Below are positions 1 through 5,499 of a DNA stretch of 6,135 nt, in pieces. The position numbers and the translations under genes are program-made. The first letter of the stretch is position 1; each line of letters starts with the position of its first letter. The notes beneath the pieces are model-generated. The model saw only the letters and a program-made list of their open reading frames with translations. It searched no databases and was not told the DNA's origin. This DNA is from Spirochaetota bacterium (GTDB lineage: Bacteria > Spirochaetota > Spirochaetia > Treponematales > Treponemataceae), in the NCBI GenBank assembly GCA_022704725.1, contig JAKJFV010000106.1, forward strand, positions 1 through 6,135, read 5' to 3'.

Positions 1-2
1 TA

Positions 3-881
3 TCGCTTTTTGCATTTCCAAATATAGCAAAACGGAAACTGTATAAACTCAATCTTGCAGGTTTTATCTGCAGTGCAGTCATAATTCATGTCCTTCTTCC
101 TTTACTTACAGGAAACCGCGAGATTTATTACACTGCGATGCCTCTCCCCTGGGCTACAACCGGTCTGCAGCTCATGGCTCATGATTCATCTTTTTACGTC
201 CGCCGCATTCCCTTATGGGGCTTATCCGGTATAAGTGCTGCTGTTGTTTTTTTCATTGTAATTAACATCTTTGTCTTTATTGCAACACTTCTGTTCGGCC
301 GCCGCGTTCAGTGCTCCTCTCTTTGTCTTATGAACGGCTTTGCCTCTGAAATTTGGGCAGCTGCTTTCCCCTTAGCAGGGAAAAAGAAAAAACTTTCTGT
401 CACTGCAAAAAAGGGTTTATCAGTTTTTAGACTGATAATGCTTCTTGTTTCCGTAACGCTGTCTGTTATATGGCTCCTGTATGTCGGCGGTATCCGGCTT
501 TTTCAAAATATGGATGCTCTGGCTCAGTTTGAAGTCTTTAAGTATTTATCTGTAGAGCTTATGGCGGCTATGGTGTTCTGGGTTTTTTGGACCGGGCGCG
601 GCTACTGTCATTACTGTCCGCTTGGAACATTCCTTTCTCTCATTGCTAAATTGGGTAAACAACGCATTGCAACTGATATTACATCCTGTACAGGATGCGG
701 TGTTTGTACCACCGTTTGTCCCATGTCAATAGATGTTGCATCAAGTGCGAAAAAGAAAGAGCCGGTTACAGACAGTCTTTGTGTCGGCTGCGGTCACTGC
801 GTCGATGCCTGCCCTGTTAATACGCTTAAGTATGAGACTGCCTTTATACAAAAAGTAAACAAGACTTGTAAATTTGTATAA
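3..881 (+). CDS. Membrane-bound 4Fe-4S polyferredoxin, NapH/NosR/YccM-like (5' end missing)
   Basis: The reading frame is open to the left edge, so the start lies outside; 292 residues are visible (counting from the codon at position 3). An internal ATG at 138 is not the start, because hydrophobic coding sequence continues upstream of it. Four membrane segments are visible at about residues 18-37, 77-98, 140-161 and 180-197. Two short cysteine motifs follow membrane segments, as in the Fer4_5 family: C104-SSL-C108 after a GRR, and C202-HY-C205-P after a GRG. The C-terminus is a classic two-cluster ferredoxin: C229/C232/C235/C239-P and C260/C263/C266/C270-P, each a CxxCxxCxxxCP motif binding one [4Fe-4S]. 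Known relatives pass electrons between the quinone pool or a membrane donor and a redox partner. The substrate here cannot be told. Both short cysteine motifs differ from the usual CxxxCP: the first has Leu instead of Pro, and the second has only two spacer residues. The next gene starts 56 bases downstream on the same strand, suggesting an operon. The fold class is sure; the partner is unknown. Confidence 0.88.
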   Translation, partial: SLFAFPNIAKRKLYKLNLAGFICSAVIIHVLLPLLTGNREIYYTAMPLPWATTGLQLMAHDSSFYVRRIPLWGLSGISAAVVFFIVINIFVFIATLLFGRRVQCSSLCLMNGFASEIWAAAFPLAGKKKKLSVTAKKGLSVFRLIMLLVSVTLSVIWLLYVGGIRLFQNMDALAQFEVFKYLSVELMAAMVFWVFWTGRGYCHYCPLGTFLSLIAKLGKQRIATDITSCTGCGVCTTVCPMSIDVASSAKKKEPVTDSLCVGCGHCVDACPVNTLKYETAFIQKVNKTCKFV

Positions 882-937
882 AATGGATTATCAGCTGGAA
901 AAATGTCCGGTCTGTTTTTTCTTAATGGATTACATAC

Positions 938-2104
938 ATGAAATTATTGAAGTTTTATTTATTTTCTCTTTTTGAAGGCTTTGTGCCGATTTACCCCGTC
1001 TATCTCATACTGTTTACCGAACGCGGTTTCAGTCTCATGGATGTGTCATTATTAATGATGTTCTGGGCTCTACCTGTAGTCATTCTCGAACTCCCCACCG
1101 GTTTTCTTGCAGATTTTTGGAGTAAGAAAAAGATGATGGTCATAGGCATGATTTTAAAAGCGCTCGGGTTTTTGCTCTGGCTTGTTAACGGTTCTTTTTT
1201 ATTTGCGGTTCTGGGTTTTTTCTGCTGGGCTGTTCAGGAATCATTCTGCTCAGGCTCCCGTCAGGCTTTGTTGTATGAAGCGGTAACGCACGAAAACGTG
1301 CATATTTCTTATGAAAAAGCCGCAGGGATATGCGGGATGATCGAGATGGCAGGCATCGCTCTTGCTATGATCTCAGGCAGTATTCTATATGCGTATTCTC
1401 CGTCGCTCACGCTCCTTGCCTCCTCCGGTGCAGCCCTTATTTCTGCGCTTATTGGTTTATCGCTCAAAGAGTATAAAAATGAAGAGAAACGTACAGAAGG
1501 AATGAAGAATTTTTTTAAGTCGATATTCAATCTTGTAAAATCAAAACCGGCTCTTATAATGATACTAGCCGCATCCGGTCTTGCAGGCGGGGCTTACGGT
1601 CTTGTCGATGAATACGATGGTCTTTGGGCTCTTGATAATTATGGTGTTCCTCTGGTATTCATCGGTGTGTGGAGTGCAGTACGGTTCGGCGTGCAGGGCC
1701 TCGGAAGTTTTTTCGCAGAGCACTTCAGTTTTGACTCGGCTGATAATGCAAAGAAAAAAAAGACAGTGGTGCTTCTTGTTCTTGCGGGTGTAGTGTTCGC
1801 TTCTACGGTGTTTTTACCGTCTGTAATCGGTATTCCGCTTTATTTCTTATGGTACGGCCTCATGGCTCTTTTTTCTGTTGTTTTGGAGGCAGAGCTCCAG
1901 CGGCTTGTTACAAGCGATGTACGCTCTACCATGCTTTCGCTTTCTTCCTTCATTGTAACGCTCAGCGCCTTCGTACTCGCTCCGCTTTTCGGTCTTGCAT
2001 CGGACAGGTTCGGACTTGGAGGTATTATTGTGGTAACAGGAGCTGTGTCGCTTTTAGGAGCTGTACCGTTTATGGCAGGTAAGGATAATGATCATATTAA
2101 ATAG
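938..2104 (+). CDS. Major facilitator superfamily (MFS) transporter
   Basis: This 388-residue protein is the usual length for a 12-helix MFS carrier and is almost entirely hydrophobic helices. Motif A follows helix 2 as G55-F-L-A-D59-F-W-S-K-K-K65, preceded by E51-L-P-T-G, a combination common in drug- or metabolite-efflux-like MFS proteins. A degenerate copy sits in the C-terminal half (G352-L-A-S-D-R-F). A basic, charged loop at about residues 177-204 joins the two six-helix halves. A second lysine run (272-275) precedes helix 9. Acidic residues in helix 7 (D224, E225, D227) could take part in proton or substrate coupling; this is inference. Start: the ATG at 938 gives a protein beginning directly at helix 1. 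Its ribosome binding site is weak (only a GGA eight bases upstream), so translation may depend on the upstream gene. It lies 56 bases after the polyferredoxin with no hairpin terminator between them, so co-transcription is likely. The substrate cannot be inferred. Confidence 0.9.
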   Translation: MKLLKFYLFSLFEGFVPIYPVYLILFTERGFSLMDVSLLMMFWALPVVILELPTGFLADFWSKKKMMVIGMILKALGFLLWLVNGSFLFAVLGFFCWAVQESFCSGSRQALLYEAVTHENVHISYEKAAGICGMIEMAGIALAMISGSILYAYSPSLTLLASSGAALISALIGLSLKEYKNEEKRTEGMKNFFKSIFNLVKSKPALIMILAASGLAGGAYGLVDEYDGLWALDNYGVPLVFIGVWSAVRFGVQGLGSFFAEHFSFDSADNAKKKKTVVLLVLAGVVFASTVFLPSVIGIPLYFLWYGLMALFSVVLEAELQRLVTSDVRSTMLSLSSFIVTLSAFVLAPLFGLASDRFGLGGIIVVTGAVSLLGAVPFMAGKDNDHIK

Positions 2105-2169
2105 TTCTATGTGCATATTTGTATTCCCAAACCAGTATCCCTGTTAGTAATTGTAATTAAGAGTGGTAG

Positions 2170-2268
2170 AACCACAGATATTCACAGATAGATTAGTCTC
2201 TAGATTTTTTCTTCTCTCATAAAAAAAGTCTGTGTTTTTTTCGTGTATATTAGCGTCCATTAGCGGTT
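2170..2268. repeat. Palindromic intergenic repeat, about 99 bp, MITE/REP-like
   Basis: The two ends form an imperfect inverted repeat. The left end reads AACCACAGATATTCACAGAT (2170-2189). The right end, read on the minus strand, is AACCGCTAATGGACGCTAAT (2268-2249). They agree at the AACC tip and then follow the same 10-base rhythm: ACAGATATTC/ACAGATAGAT on one side and GCTAATGGAC/GCTAATATAC on the other. Between them lie a T-rich run (2205-2210) and an A-rich run (2221-2227) that can pair. From general familiarity, AACC(A/G)C..AT..(A/G)C..AT arms like these recur in the intergenic DNA of many unrelated bacteria. No transposase is encoded and no clear target duplication is visible. It fills the gap between the transporter and the exported TPR-like protein. 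Whether it is mobile, a transcription-control element or a protein-binding array is unknown. Confidence 0.7.
2183..2241 (+). terminator. Possible intrinsic terminator inside the repeat
   Basis: CACAGA (2183-2188) can pair with TCTGTG (2229-2234), and seven T residues follow directly (2235-2241). Inside this stem, T6 (2205-2210) can pair with A6 (2221-2226). The stem is broken by internal loops and is AT-rich, so it would be weak. It is the only hairpin-plus-T-run found after the transporter, whose transcript otherwise has no visible end. Confidence 0.3.
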
Positions 2269-2293
2269 AAAAATTCTTTATGTGTGATACAAT
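2267..2293 (+). promoter_or_regulatory. Predicted sigma-70-type promoter for the exported TPR-like gene
   Basis: An extended -10 element, TGATACAAT (TG at 2285-2286, TACAAT at 2288-2293), matches the TATAAT consensus at five of six positions. A weak -35 (TTAAAA, 2267-2272, 15-base spacer) overlaps the last bases of the palindromic repeat. Transcription would start near 2300, leaving a leader of about 43 bases with the AAAGGAG ribosome binding site in place. This also argues against the in-frame ATG at 2280 as a start, since it lies inside the promoter. Confidence 0.45.
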
Positions 2294-2328
2294 ATGTGTA
2301 TTTGGTTTACTGTTTTACCGCAAGCCGG

Positions 2329-2335
2329 AAAGGAG
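2329..2335 (+). promoter_or_regulatory. Ribosome binding site that sets the start at 2343
   Basis: AAAGGAG at 2329-2335 lies seven bases before the ATG at 2343, an ideal spacing. The frame is open further upstream to another ATG at 2280, but starting at 2343 places the lysine-rich signal-peptide head (MKKS) at the N-terminus. This decides the start. Confidence 0.85.
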
Positions 2336-2342
2336 TATTGCT

Positions 2343-3626
2343 ATGAAAAAAAGTTGTGCGGTGTGTATTTTAATGCTCGCCATGAGTGCGTTATTGTTCT
2401 CCCAGGACATCATAGCGCAGCTTTCTCAAAGAACACTGATGGACCTTCAGTCCGGTCCCGGATCGGATACCGGAGTTCTGCTTGATGCGTATGCTAAGGT
2501 CTACCCTGCATTAAAAGGAAAAGAAACAGTAGCTTCCAAAGTTACTTCTCTTGCATCTTTAAAAAAGACTGCGGACCCGCAAACTGTTATGGCCGAAATT
2601 GCCGGTATTTGTGAGCTTATGAACAAGGGTAATTATAACATGGTAATAGATTCTATGCTTACTACAGCTCTTGCGTATACCTGGGAACTCATGGCCTTAA
2701 AACGTAAAGAAGCGGAATTTGCAAAAGCTGCCCCGTATGTAGAAAAAGCCAAAGGCATTCAGTCTCTTATAGAAAAAGCAAAAACGTCTGATCAAATGAA
2801 AACCGCATTGTCACAGTATGCTGATTTAGGAATTCAGGCAAAGAAGGACGGGTACCTTTCAATCTCTGCAGATATTTTTAACGGTATAGTACAAGTAAAA
2901 GAACAGATTAAAACCGTAAGCGGTGAAGACTATCTGCAATCAGCACAGGCTTTTATTGAAGAAGGCTATTTCTATGAGCAGGCTCTCTATTATATAAGTA
3001 TGGCTAAAAAATATGAACAGACAGAAGAAGAGGCAGCTGCTCTTGTTTCTTCGTTCGATCCAACAAAGAAATCTCTTGCTTCACGCATGATATATGGCAA
3101 GTCTTACTATTATTGGCTTTGGGCTCAAGCATCGCCGACTGCCTCTAAAGAAGACCGCTCTTCTGCATACATGTATTACTTAAACGGTTCAAACAGAGCG
3201 CTTACTCTCGAATACCAGTCTTCATTTGAATCTTCGTATGCTCGCGGGTTATACGAATGGACGGAAATAAACAATGAAAATGATTATTATTCAAATCTCA
3301 ACTCCGCAGCCTGGGCAATACAGAACGCAGTAATGCGCGATCCGAACAACCCCGACATCCTCATCGACTGTGGAATTATATGTTTTAAAATAGGTTTTTA
3401 TCAGCTGGTATTTGATGCGATGGACAAGCTCATTGCAATAGGGGCCGACTCTGCCGTCATTCGCTATTACCGCGGGGTTTCATTGTATATGTACAGCCTT
3501 AAAAATAATATTCATTTCCGAACAGATGATGCACTTAAAGATTTAAATGTAGTGCTCTCTTCTTCCCCGCAAGTTGGAAGCCGTGAAATTATTGACGATG
3601 CACTAAAGTATTATAAAGGGAATTGA
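2343..3626 (+). CDS. Exported alpha-helical TPR-like protein, function unknown
   Basis: This is a 427-residue protein with a Sec signal peptide: basic head MKKS, hydrophobic core about residues 5-19, and probable cleavage after LLFS-20 before Gln-21. Cys5 and Cys8 lie before or within the hydrophobic core, not in a lipobox position, so a lipoprotein is unlikely. The mature protein should be periplasmic or envelope-associated. The rest is predicted to be nearly all helical, rich in Ala, Lys and Tyr. Helix pairs at about residues 316-405 look like TPR or Sel1-type repeats: the sequence around A322-W-A-I-Q-N-A-V-M-R-D-P-N has the typical A/N..DP.N turn, then D342-C-G-I and Y376-R-G-V-S follow. 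The middle (about 155-300) has more helix pairs (for example Y210-Y-E-Q-A-L-Y-Y) without a clear repeat consensus. Such proteins are scaffolds for protein-protein contacts, and no catalytic motif is seen. It probably has its own promoter (near 2288) and is transcribed alone. It ends 12 bases from the convergent oxidoreductase. I do not recognise a named family. Confidence 0.85.
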   Translation: MKKSCAVCILMLAMSALLFSQDIIAQLSQRTLMDLQSGPGSDTGVLLDAYAKVYPALKGKETVASKVTSLASLKKTADPQTVMAEIAGICELMNKGNYNMVIDSMLTTALAYTWELMALKRKEAEFAKAAPYVEKAKGIQSLIEKAKTSDQMKTALSQYADLGIQAKKDGYLSISADIFNGIVQVKEQIKTVSGEDYLQSAQAFIEEGYFYEQALYYISMAKKYEQTEEEAAALVSSFDPTKKSLASRMIYGKSYYYWLWAQASPTASKEDRSSAYMYYLNGSNRALTLEYQSSFESSYARGLYEWTEINNENDYYSNLNSAAWAIQNAVMRDPNNPDILIDCGIICFKIGFYQLVFDAMDKLIAIGADSAVIRYYRGVSLYMYSLKNNIHFRTDDALKDLNVVLSSSPQVGSREIIDDALKYYKGN

Positions 3627-3638
3627 GAGTTACGTTCC

Positions 3639-5240
3639 TTACCCTTCCTGCACGGCCTCATTGTAAGCTTCTTCCATGAGTTCTATGGGGTTAAGCTCAG
3701 GCTTCACCTTGTCGTAGATGCTTGGAAAGACCCCGTCCGCCTTATATTTTTTTCGCATCTCATTCCAAAGTCCGTGATCGAACATAGTATGGAATTCTTC
3801 TTCAGTGGTAAAAATATCAACGTAGGTATGAAGAAATCCGCCAAAAGACGCAATCTTTGCTTCCACTTCGCGCACTTTTTCGACCACGCGGTAGGTTTTA
3901 TCTCCATTGCGGACAGCCTTTGGAAAGCCGTAGATTCCGAGGTTTAAATACATCTTTTCGCGGACCGTTCCGTCCCATTGTTTGCCGTGTTCCCCTTTGT
4001 GGCGGATCATGCCGCCGTAGTCAAAGACCTTGCACGGGTACACTAAAAGCGGATAAATCTCGAACTCGCCGTCGAGATGTTCCAGGAGTTCTTTGAGGTG
4101 TTCTGATGGAAATCCAATATCCTGATACACCTGCTGCAGTATTGCACGGTTTCTTTCTTCCTGCGGGCGCGAACCTTTAAGAAGGCTCATGTTCGGAGGA
4201 AGCATCCAGCCGAAGAGGGCGCGGTAGAGCGGATGGTTAGCATGGGGAATAATTTTTCCCATGGTCATACACATGCTTCTGTCATGTCTCATGAGGTATT
4301 CTGCATTCGGTACGAGCTCTGAGTATGTTTTTCCTTCTCCTAAGCTGAGCATGCTTTCGACATGTTTATAGAAAAAAGGTTTATACCAGAGATTTATATT
4401 GTTTACCTTTTTTGCCTGAGCATCTTTTCTATCTGTTCTATAGCCTTCAATTATGACGGCTCTGTTTTTTCCAAAAACCTGTCCTTCAAGGTAATCGCAG
4501 GGAGGGTTTTGGTGTAAAAGCCTGGTGTGTTCTTTGCAGTATTCATCCAGGTTGTAAAAAGGGCGGTAGACAAGTTTCACATACTTCGGAGCTTTTTGAA
4601 TGGAAAGTTCAACAGACGTTAAAAATCCCAGGGTTCCGTGGCTCCAGGGGATTGCGCGGAACAGATCGCTGTTTTCTCCATTGCGCACAGCCTTTATTAC
4701 TTTGCCTTCTGCGCTTACCATTTCGTAAGACTCTACGATGTCGCTCATGAGTCCGTGCTTGTGGGAACTCGTCGTCATGCCGAGCGCCAGTACTAAGCCT
4801 CCGATTGTTGCCTTTTTCATCTCGATTGCAGTTGTAAGCTCGTAGCCGCGTTTATCTAAAAATTTTACGAGGTCGCCAATGGTGACAAAGGGTTCGGCCG
4901 TAACAGTCATAGAATGTGTGTTTATTTCGAGAATGCTTCGCAAGCCGCGTATGGCAATTTTTTTAGCCGCTGTTTTATCAGAAGCGCGCACATTGAGCGA
5001 GCTTTGCGATTTTCTATCTGTTCTAAGCATTTCACCCGTTTTTGTGCTGTAGTTGTGTTCGACATCGGCCCGTATGCGCTCAACTCTCAGCTGATGATCT
5101 GCTGGATCGGGGTACGTAAATCCTGCAATTATAGATTCAACGACTGACACTATTTTTCCAATGGGAATAATGAGGGCGAGTAAAAGAAACTCCCGGTGGT
5201 CGTCTATCCAAAGTTCTACTGCAGATTTTTTCCTGCTCAT
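3639..5240 (-). CDS. FAD-dependent oxidoreductase resembling 24-dehydrocholesterol reductase (DHCR24/Diminuto)
   Basis: This is a 533-residue protein, near the length of animal DHCR24 (about 516). An N-terminal hydrophobic anchor lies at about residues 18-40, matching the membrane anchor of DHCR24. The FAD-binding (PCMH/VAO-type) domain covers about 60-215. It includes the family-like stretches E105-I-N, E116-P-F-V-T, T145-I-G-G-L-V, S158-S-H-K-H-G-L, G188-E-N-S-D-L-F and W199-S-H-G-T-L-G-F-L. The C-terminal half keeps several stretches I recall from human DHCR24: Y286-K-P-F-F-Y-K-H-V-E, I330-I-P, L342-F-G-W-M-L-P-P then S352-L-L-K, L432-N-L-G-I-Y-G-F-P and F505-P-S-I-Y-D-K. In animals and plants this enzyme uses NADPH and FAD to reduce the 24(25) or 24(28) side-chain double bond of sterols. 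The bacterial substrate is unknown and could be another prenyl or polyunsaturated lipid. The start is the ATG at 5240, six bases after a GGAG. A TTG four codons upstream lies across that ribosome binding site and is rejected. A near-consensus promoter lies just upstream, so the gene is probably monocistronic. Confidence 0.88.
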   Translation of the reverse strand: MSRKKSAVELWIDDHREFLLLALIIPIGKIVSVVESIIAGFTYPDPADHQLRVERIRADVEHNYSTKTGEMLRTDRKSQSSLNVRASDKTAAKKIAIRGLRSILEINTHSMTVTAEPFVTIGDLVKFLDKRGYELTTAIEMKKATIGGLVLALGMTTSSHKHGLMSDIVESYEMVSAEGKVIKAVRNGENSDLFRAIPWSHGTLGFLTSVELSIQKAPKYVKLVYRPFYNLDEYCKEHTRLLHQNPPCDYLEGQVFGKNRAVIIEGYRTDRKDAQAKKVNNINLWYKPFFYKHVESMLSLGEGKTYSELVPNAEYLMRHDRSMCMTMGKIIPHANHPLYRALFGWMLPPNMSLLKGSRPQEERNRAILQQVYQDIGFPSEHLKELLEHLDGEFEIYPLLVYPCKVFDYGGMIRHKGEHGKQWDGTVREKMYLNLGIYGFPKAVRNGDKTYRVVEKVREVEAKIASFGGFLHTYVDIFTTEEEFHTMFDHGLWNEMRKKYKADGVFPSIYDKVKPELNPIELMEEAYNEAVQEG

Positions 5241-5246
5241 ACGTAA

Positions 5247-5250
5247 CTCC
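5247..5250 (-). promoter_or_regulatory. Ribosome binding site of the DHCR24-like gene
   Basis: On the minus strand GGAG (5250-5247) is followed by TTACGT and then ATG at 5240, a six-base spacing. A start at the upstream in-frame TTG (5252) would overlap the site itself and leave no ribosome binding site, so the annotated N-terminus should be MSRKKS. Confidence 0.85.
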
Positions 5251-5274
5251 AAAATCTAAAAAATAATACAAAGC

Positions 5275-5303
5275 AGTATAGTAAAGGTTACGATATCAGT
5301 CAA
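5275..5303 (-). promoter_or_regulatory. Near-consensus sigma-70 promoter of the DHCR24-like gene
   Basis: Read on the minus strand, a -35 TTGACT (5303-5298; five of six consensus bases) and a -10 TATACT (5280-5275; five of six) are separated by exactly 17 bases. The predicted transcription start near 5268 gives a short leader of about 28 bases containing the GGAG. No operator palindrome or riboswitch fits in the short leader, so strong, possibly constitutive, expression is the simplest reading. Confidence 0.75.
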
Positions 5304-5329
5304 TAAAGGAAGGATATCTTTCGCAATAA

Positions 5330-5449
5330 GCAATTATCAGTTTTGCAGTCTATGATCCTGAGGTTCATACCAGTTTTGAGTCTCTTTTTAAAGAGGCAGA
5401 TTCAATGATGTTTAAAGTAAAAAATAAGAAATCGCAGGACCTCAGCTGA
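5330..5449 (+). pseudogene. Remnant of a GGDEF (diguanylate cyclase) domain, C-terminal tail only
   Basis: Thirty-nine codons followed by TGA (5447-5449) encode a peptide with the last strand and helix of a GGDEF domain: I-I-S-F-A-V-Y-D-P-E, then S-F-E-S-L-F-K-E-A-D-S-M-M-F-K-V-K-N-K-K. Family consensus here is a strand like SIGVAxYDPE, then a helix like LLxxADxAMYxAKxxGK, so the order and spacing fit. The frame is closed by TAA at 5327-5329 immediately upstream, with no start codon or ribosome binding site before the motif. The nucleotide-binding part and the GG[DE]EF active-site loop are absent, and no continuation is evident in 5253-5329. It is therefore a relic that cannot make cyclic di-GMP. 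Its left side is replaced by the divergent promoter of the DHCR24-like gene. The family call rests on pattern memory for a short segment. Confidence 0.7.
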
Positions 5450-5483
5450 AAATTTGCAGGATATAGCATAAAACTTTTCTTTT

Positions 5484-5492
5484 TGGTAAAAT
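5484..5492 (+). promoter_or_regulatory. Extended -10 element of proS, implying a leaderless message
   Basis: TGGTAAAAT (TG at 5484-5485, TAAAAT at 5487-5492) matches an extended -10 element, with TAAAAT agreeing with TATAAT at five of six positions. No good -35 is seen 16-18 bases upstream, as expected for extended -10 promoters. Transcription would start about seven bases later, at or next to the proS ATG (5500). No Shine-Dalgarno sequence is present before that ATG, which agrees with a leaderless transcript. Confidence 0.5.
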
Positions 5493-5499
5493 ATCTTCT

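Noticed and set aside
138..881. ATG at 138 as the start of the polyferredoxin
   Set aside because: The frame is open to the left edge and encodes a further membrane helix before this ATG, and no ribosome binding site precedes it. It is an internal methionine.
1309..1530. Minus-strand open frame within the transporter gene
   Set aside because: It lies wholly inside a well-supported MFS gene, has no ribosome binding site or recognisable motif, and mirrors the codon pattern of the real gene.
2105..2169. Short near-direct repeat GTATTCCC/GTATCCC and the AT-rich tract after the transporter
   Set aside because: Two seven- to eight-base imperfect copies are not above chance. No hairpin, small gene or RNA signature is evident in this stretch.
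2280..2342. Upstream in-frame ATG at 2280 for the exported TPR-like protein
   Set aside because: It overlaps the predicted -10 element, lacks a ribosome binding site and would put 21 residues before a clear signal peptide. The AAAGGAG site supports 2343.
5241..5252. TTG at 5252 (minus strand) as the start of the DHCR24-like protein
   Set aside because: The ribosome binding site GGAG would lie inside the coding sequence. The ATG at 5240 has ideal spacing.
5379..5395. CTCTTTTTAAAGAG palindrome as a terminator or operator
   Set aside because: It falls within the codons of the GGDEF helix (SLFKEA) and lacks a GC-rich stem with a following T-run. The coding origin explains it.
5358..5445. CTGAGGT near 5359 pairing with ACCTCAG near 5439 as a regulatory stem
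   Set aside because: It is only seven pairs over about 75 bases, lies inside the GGDEF relic and has no T-run or compact loop. It is probably chance.
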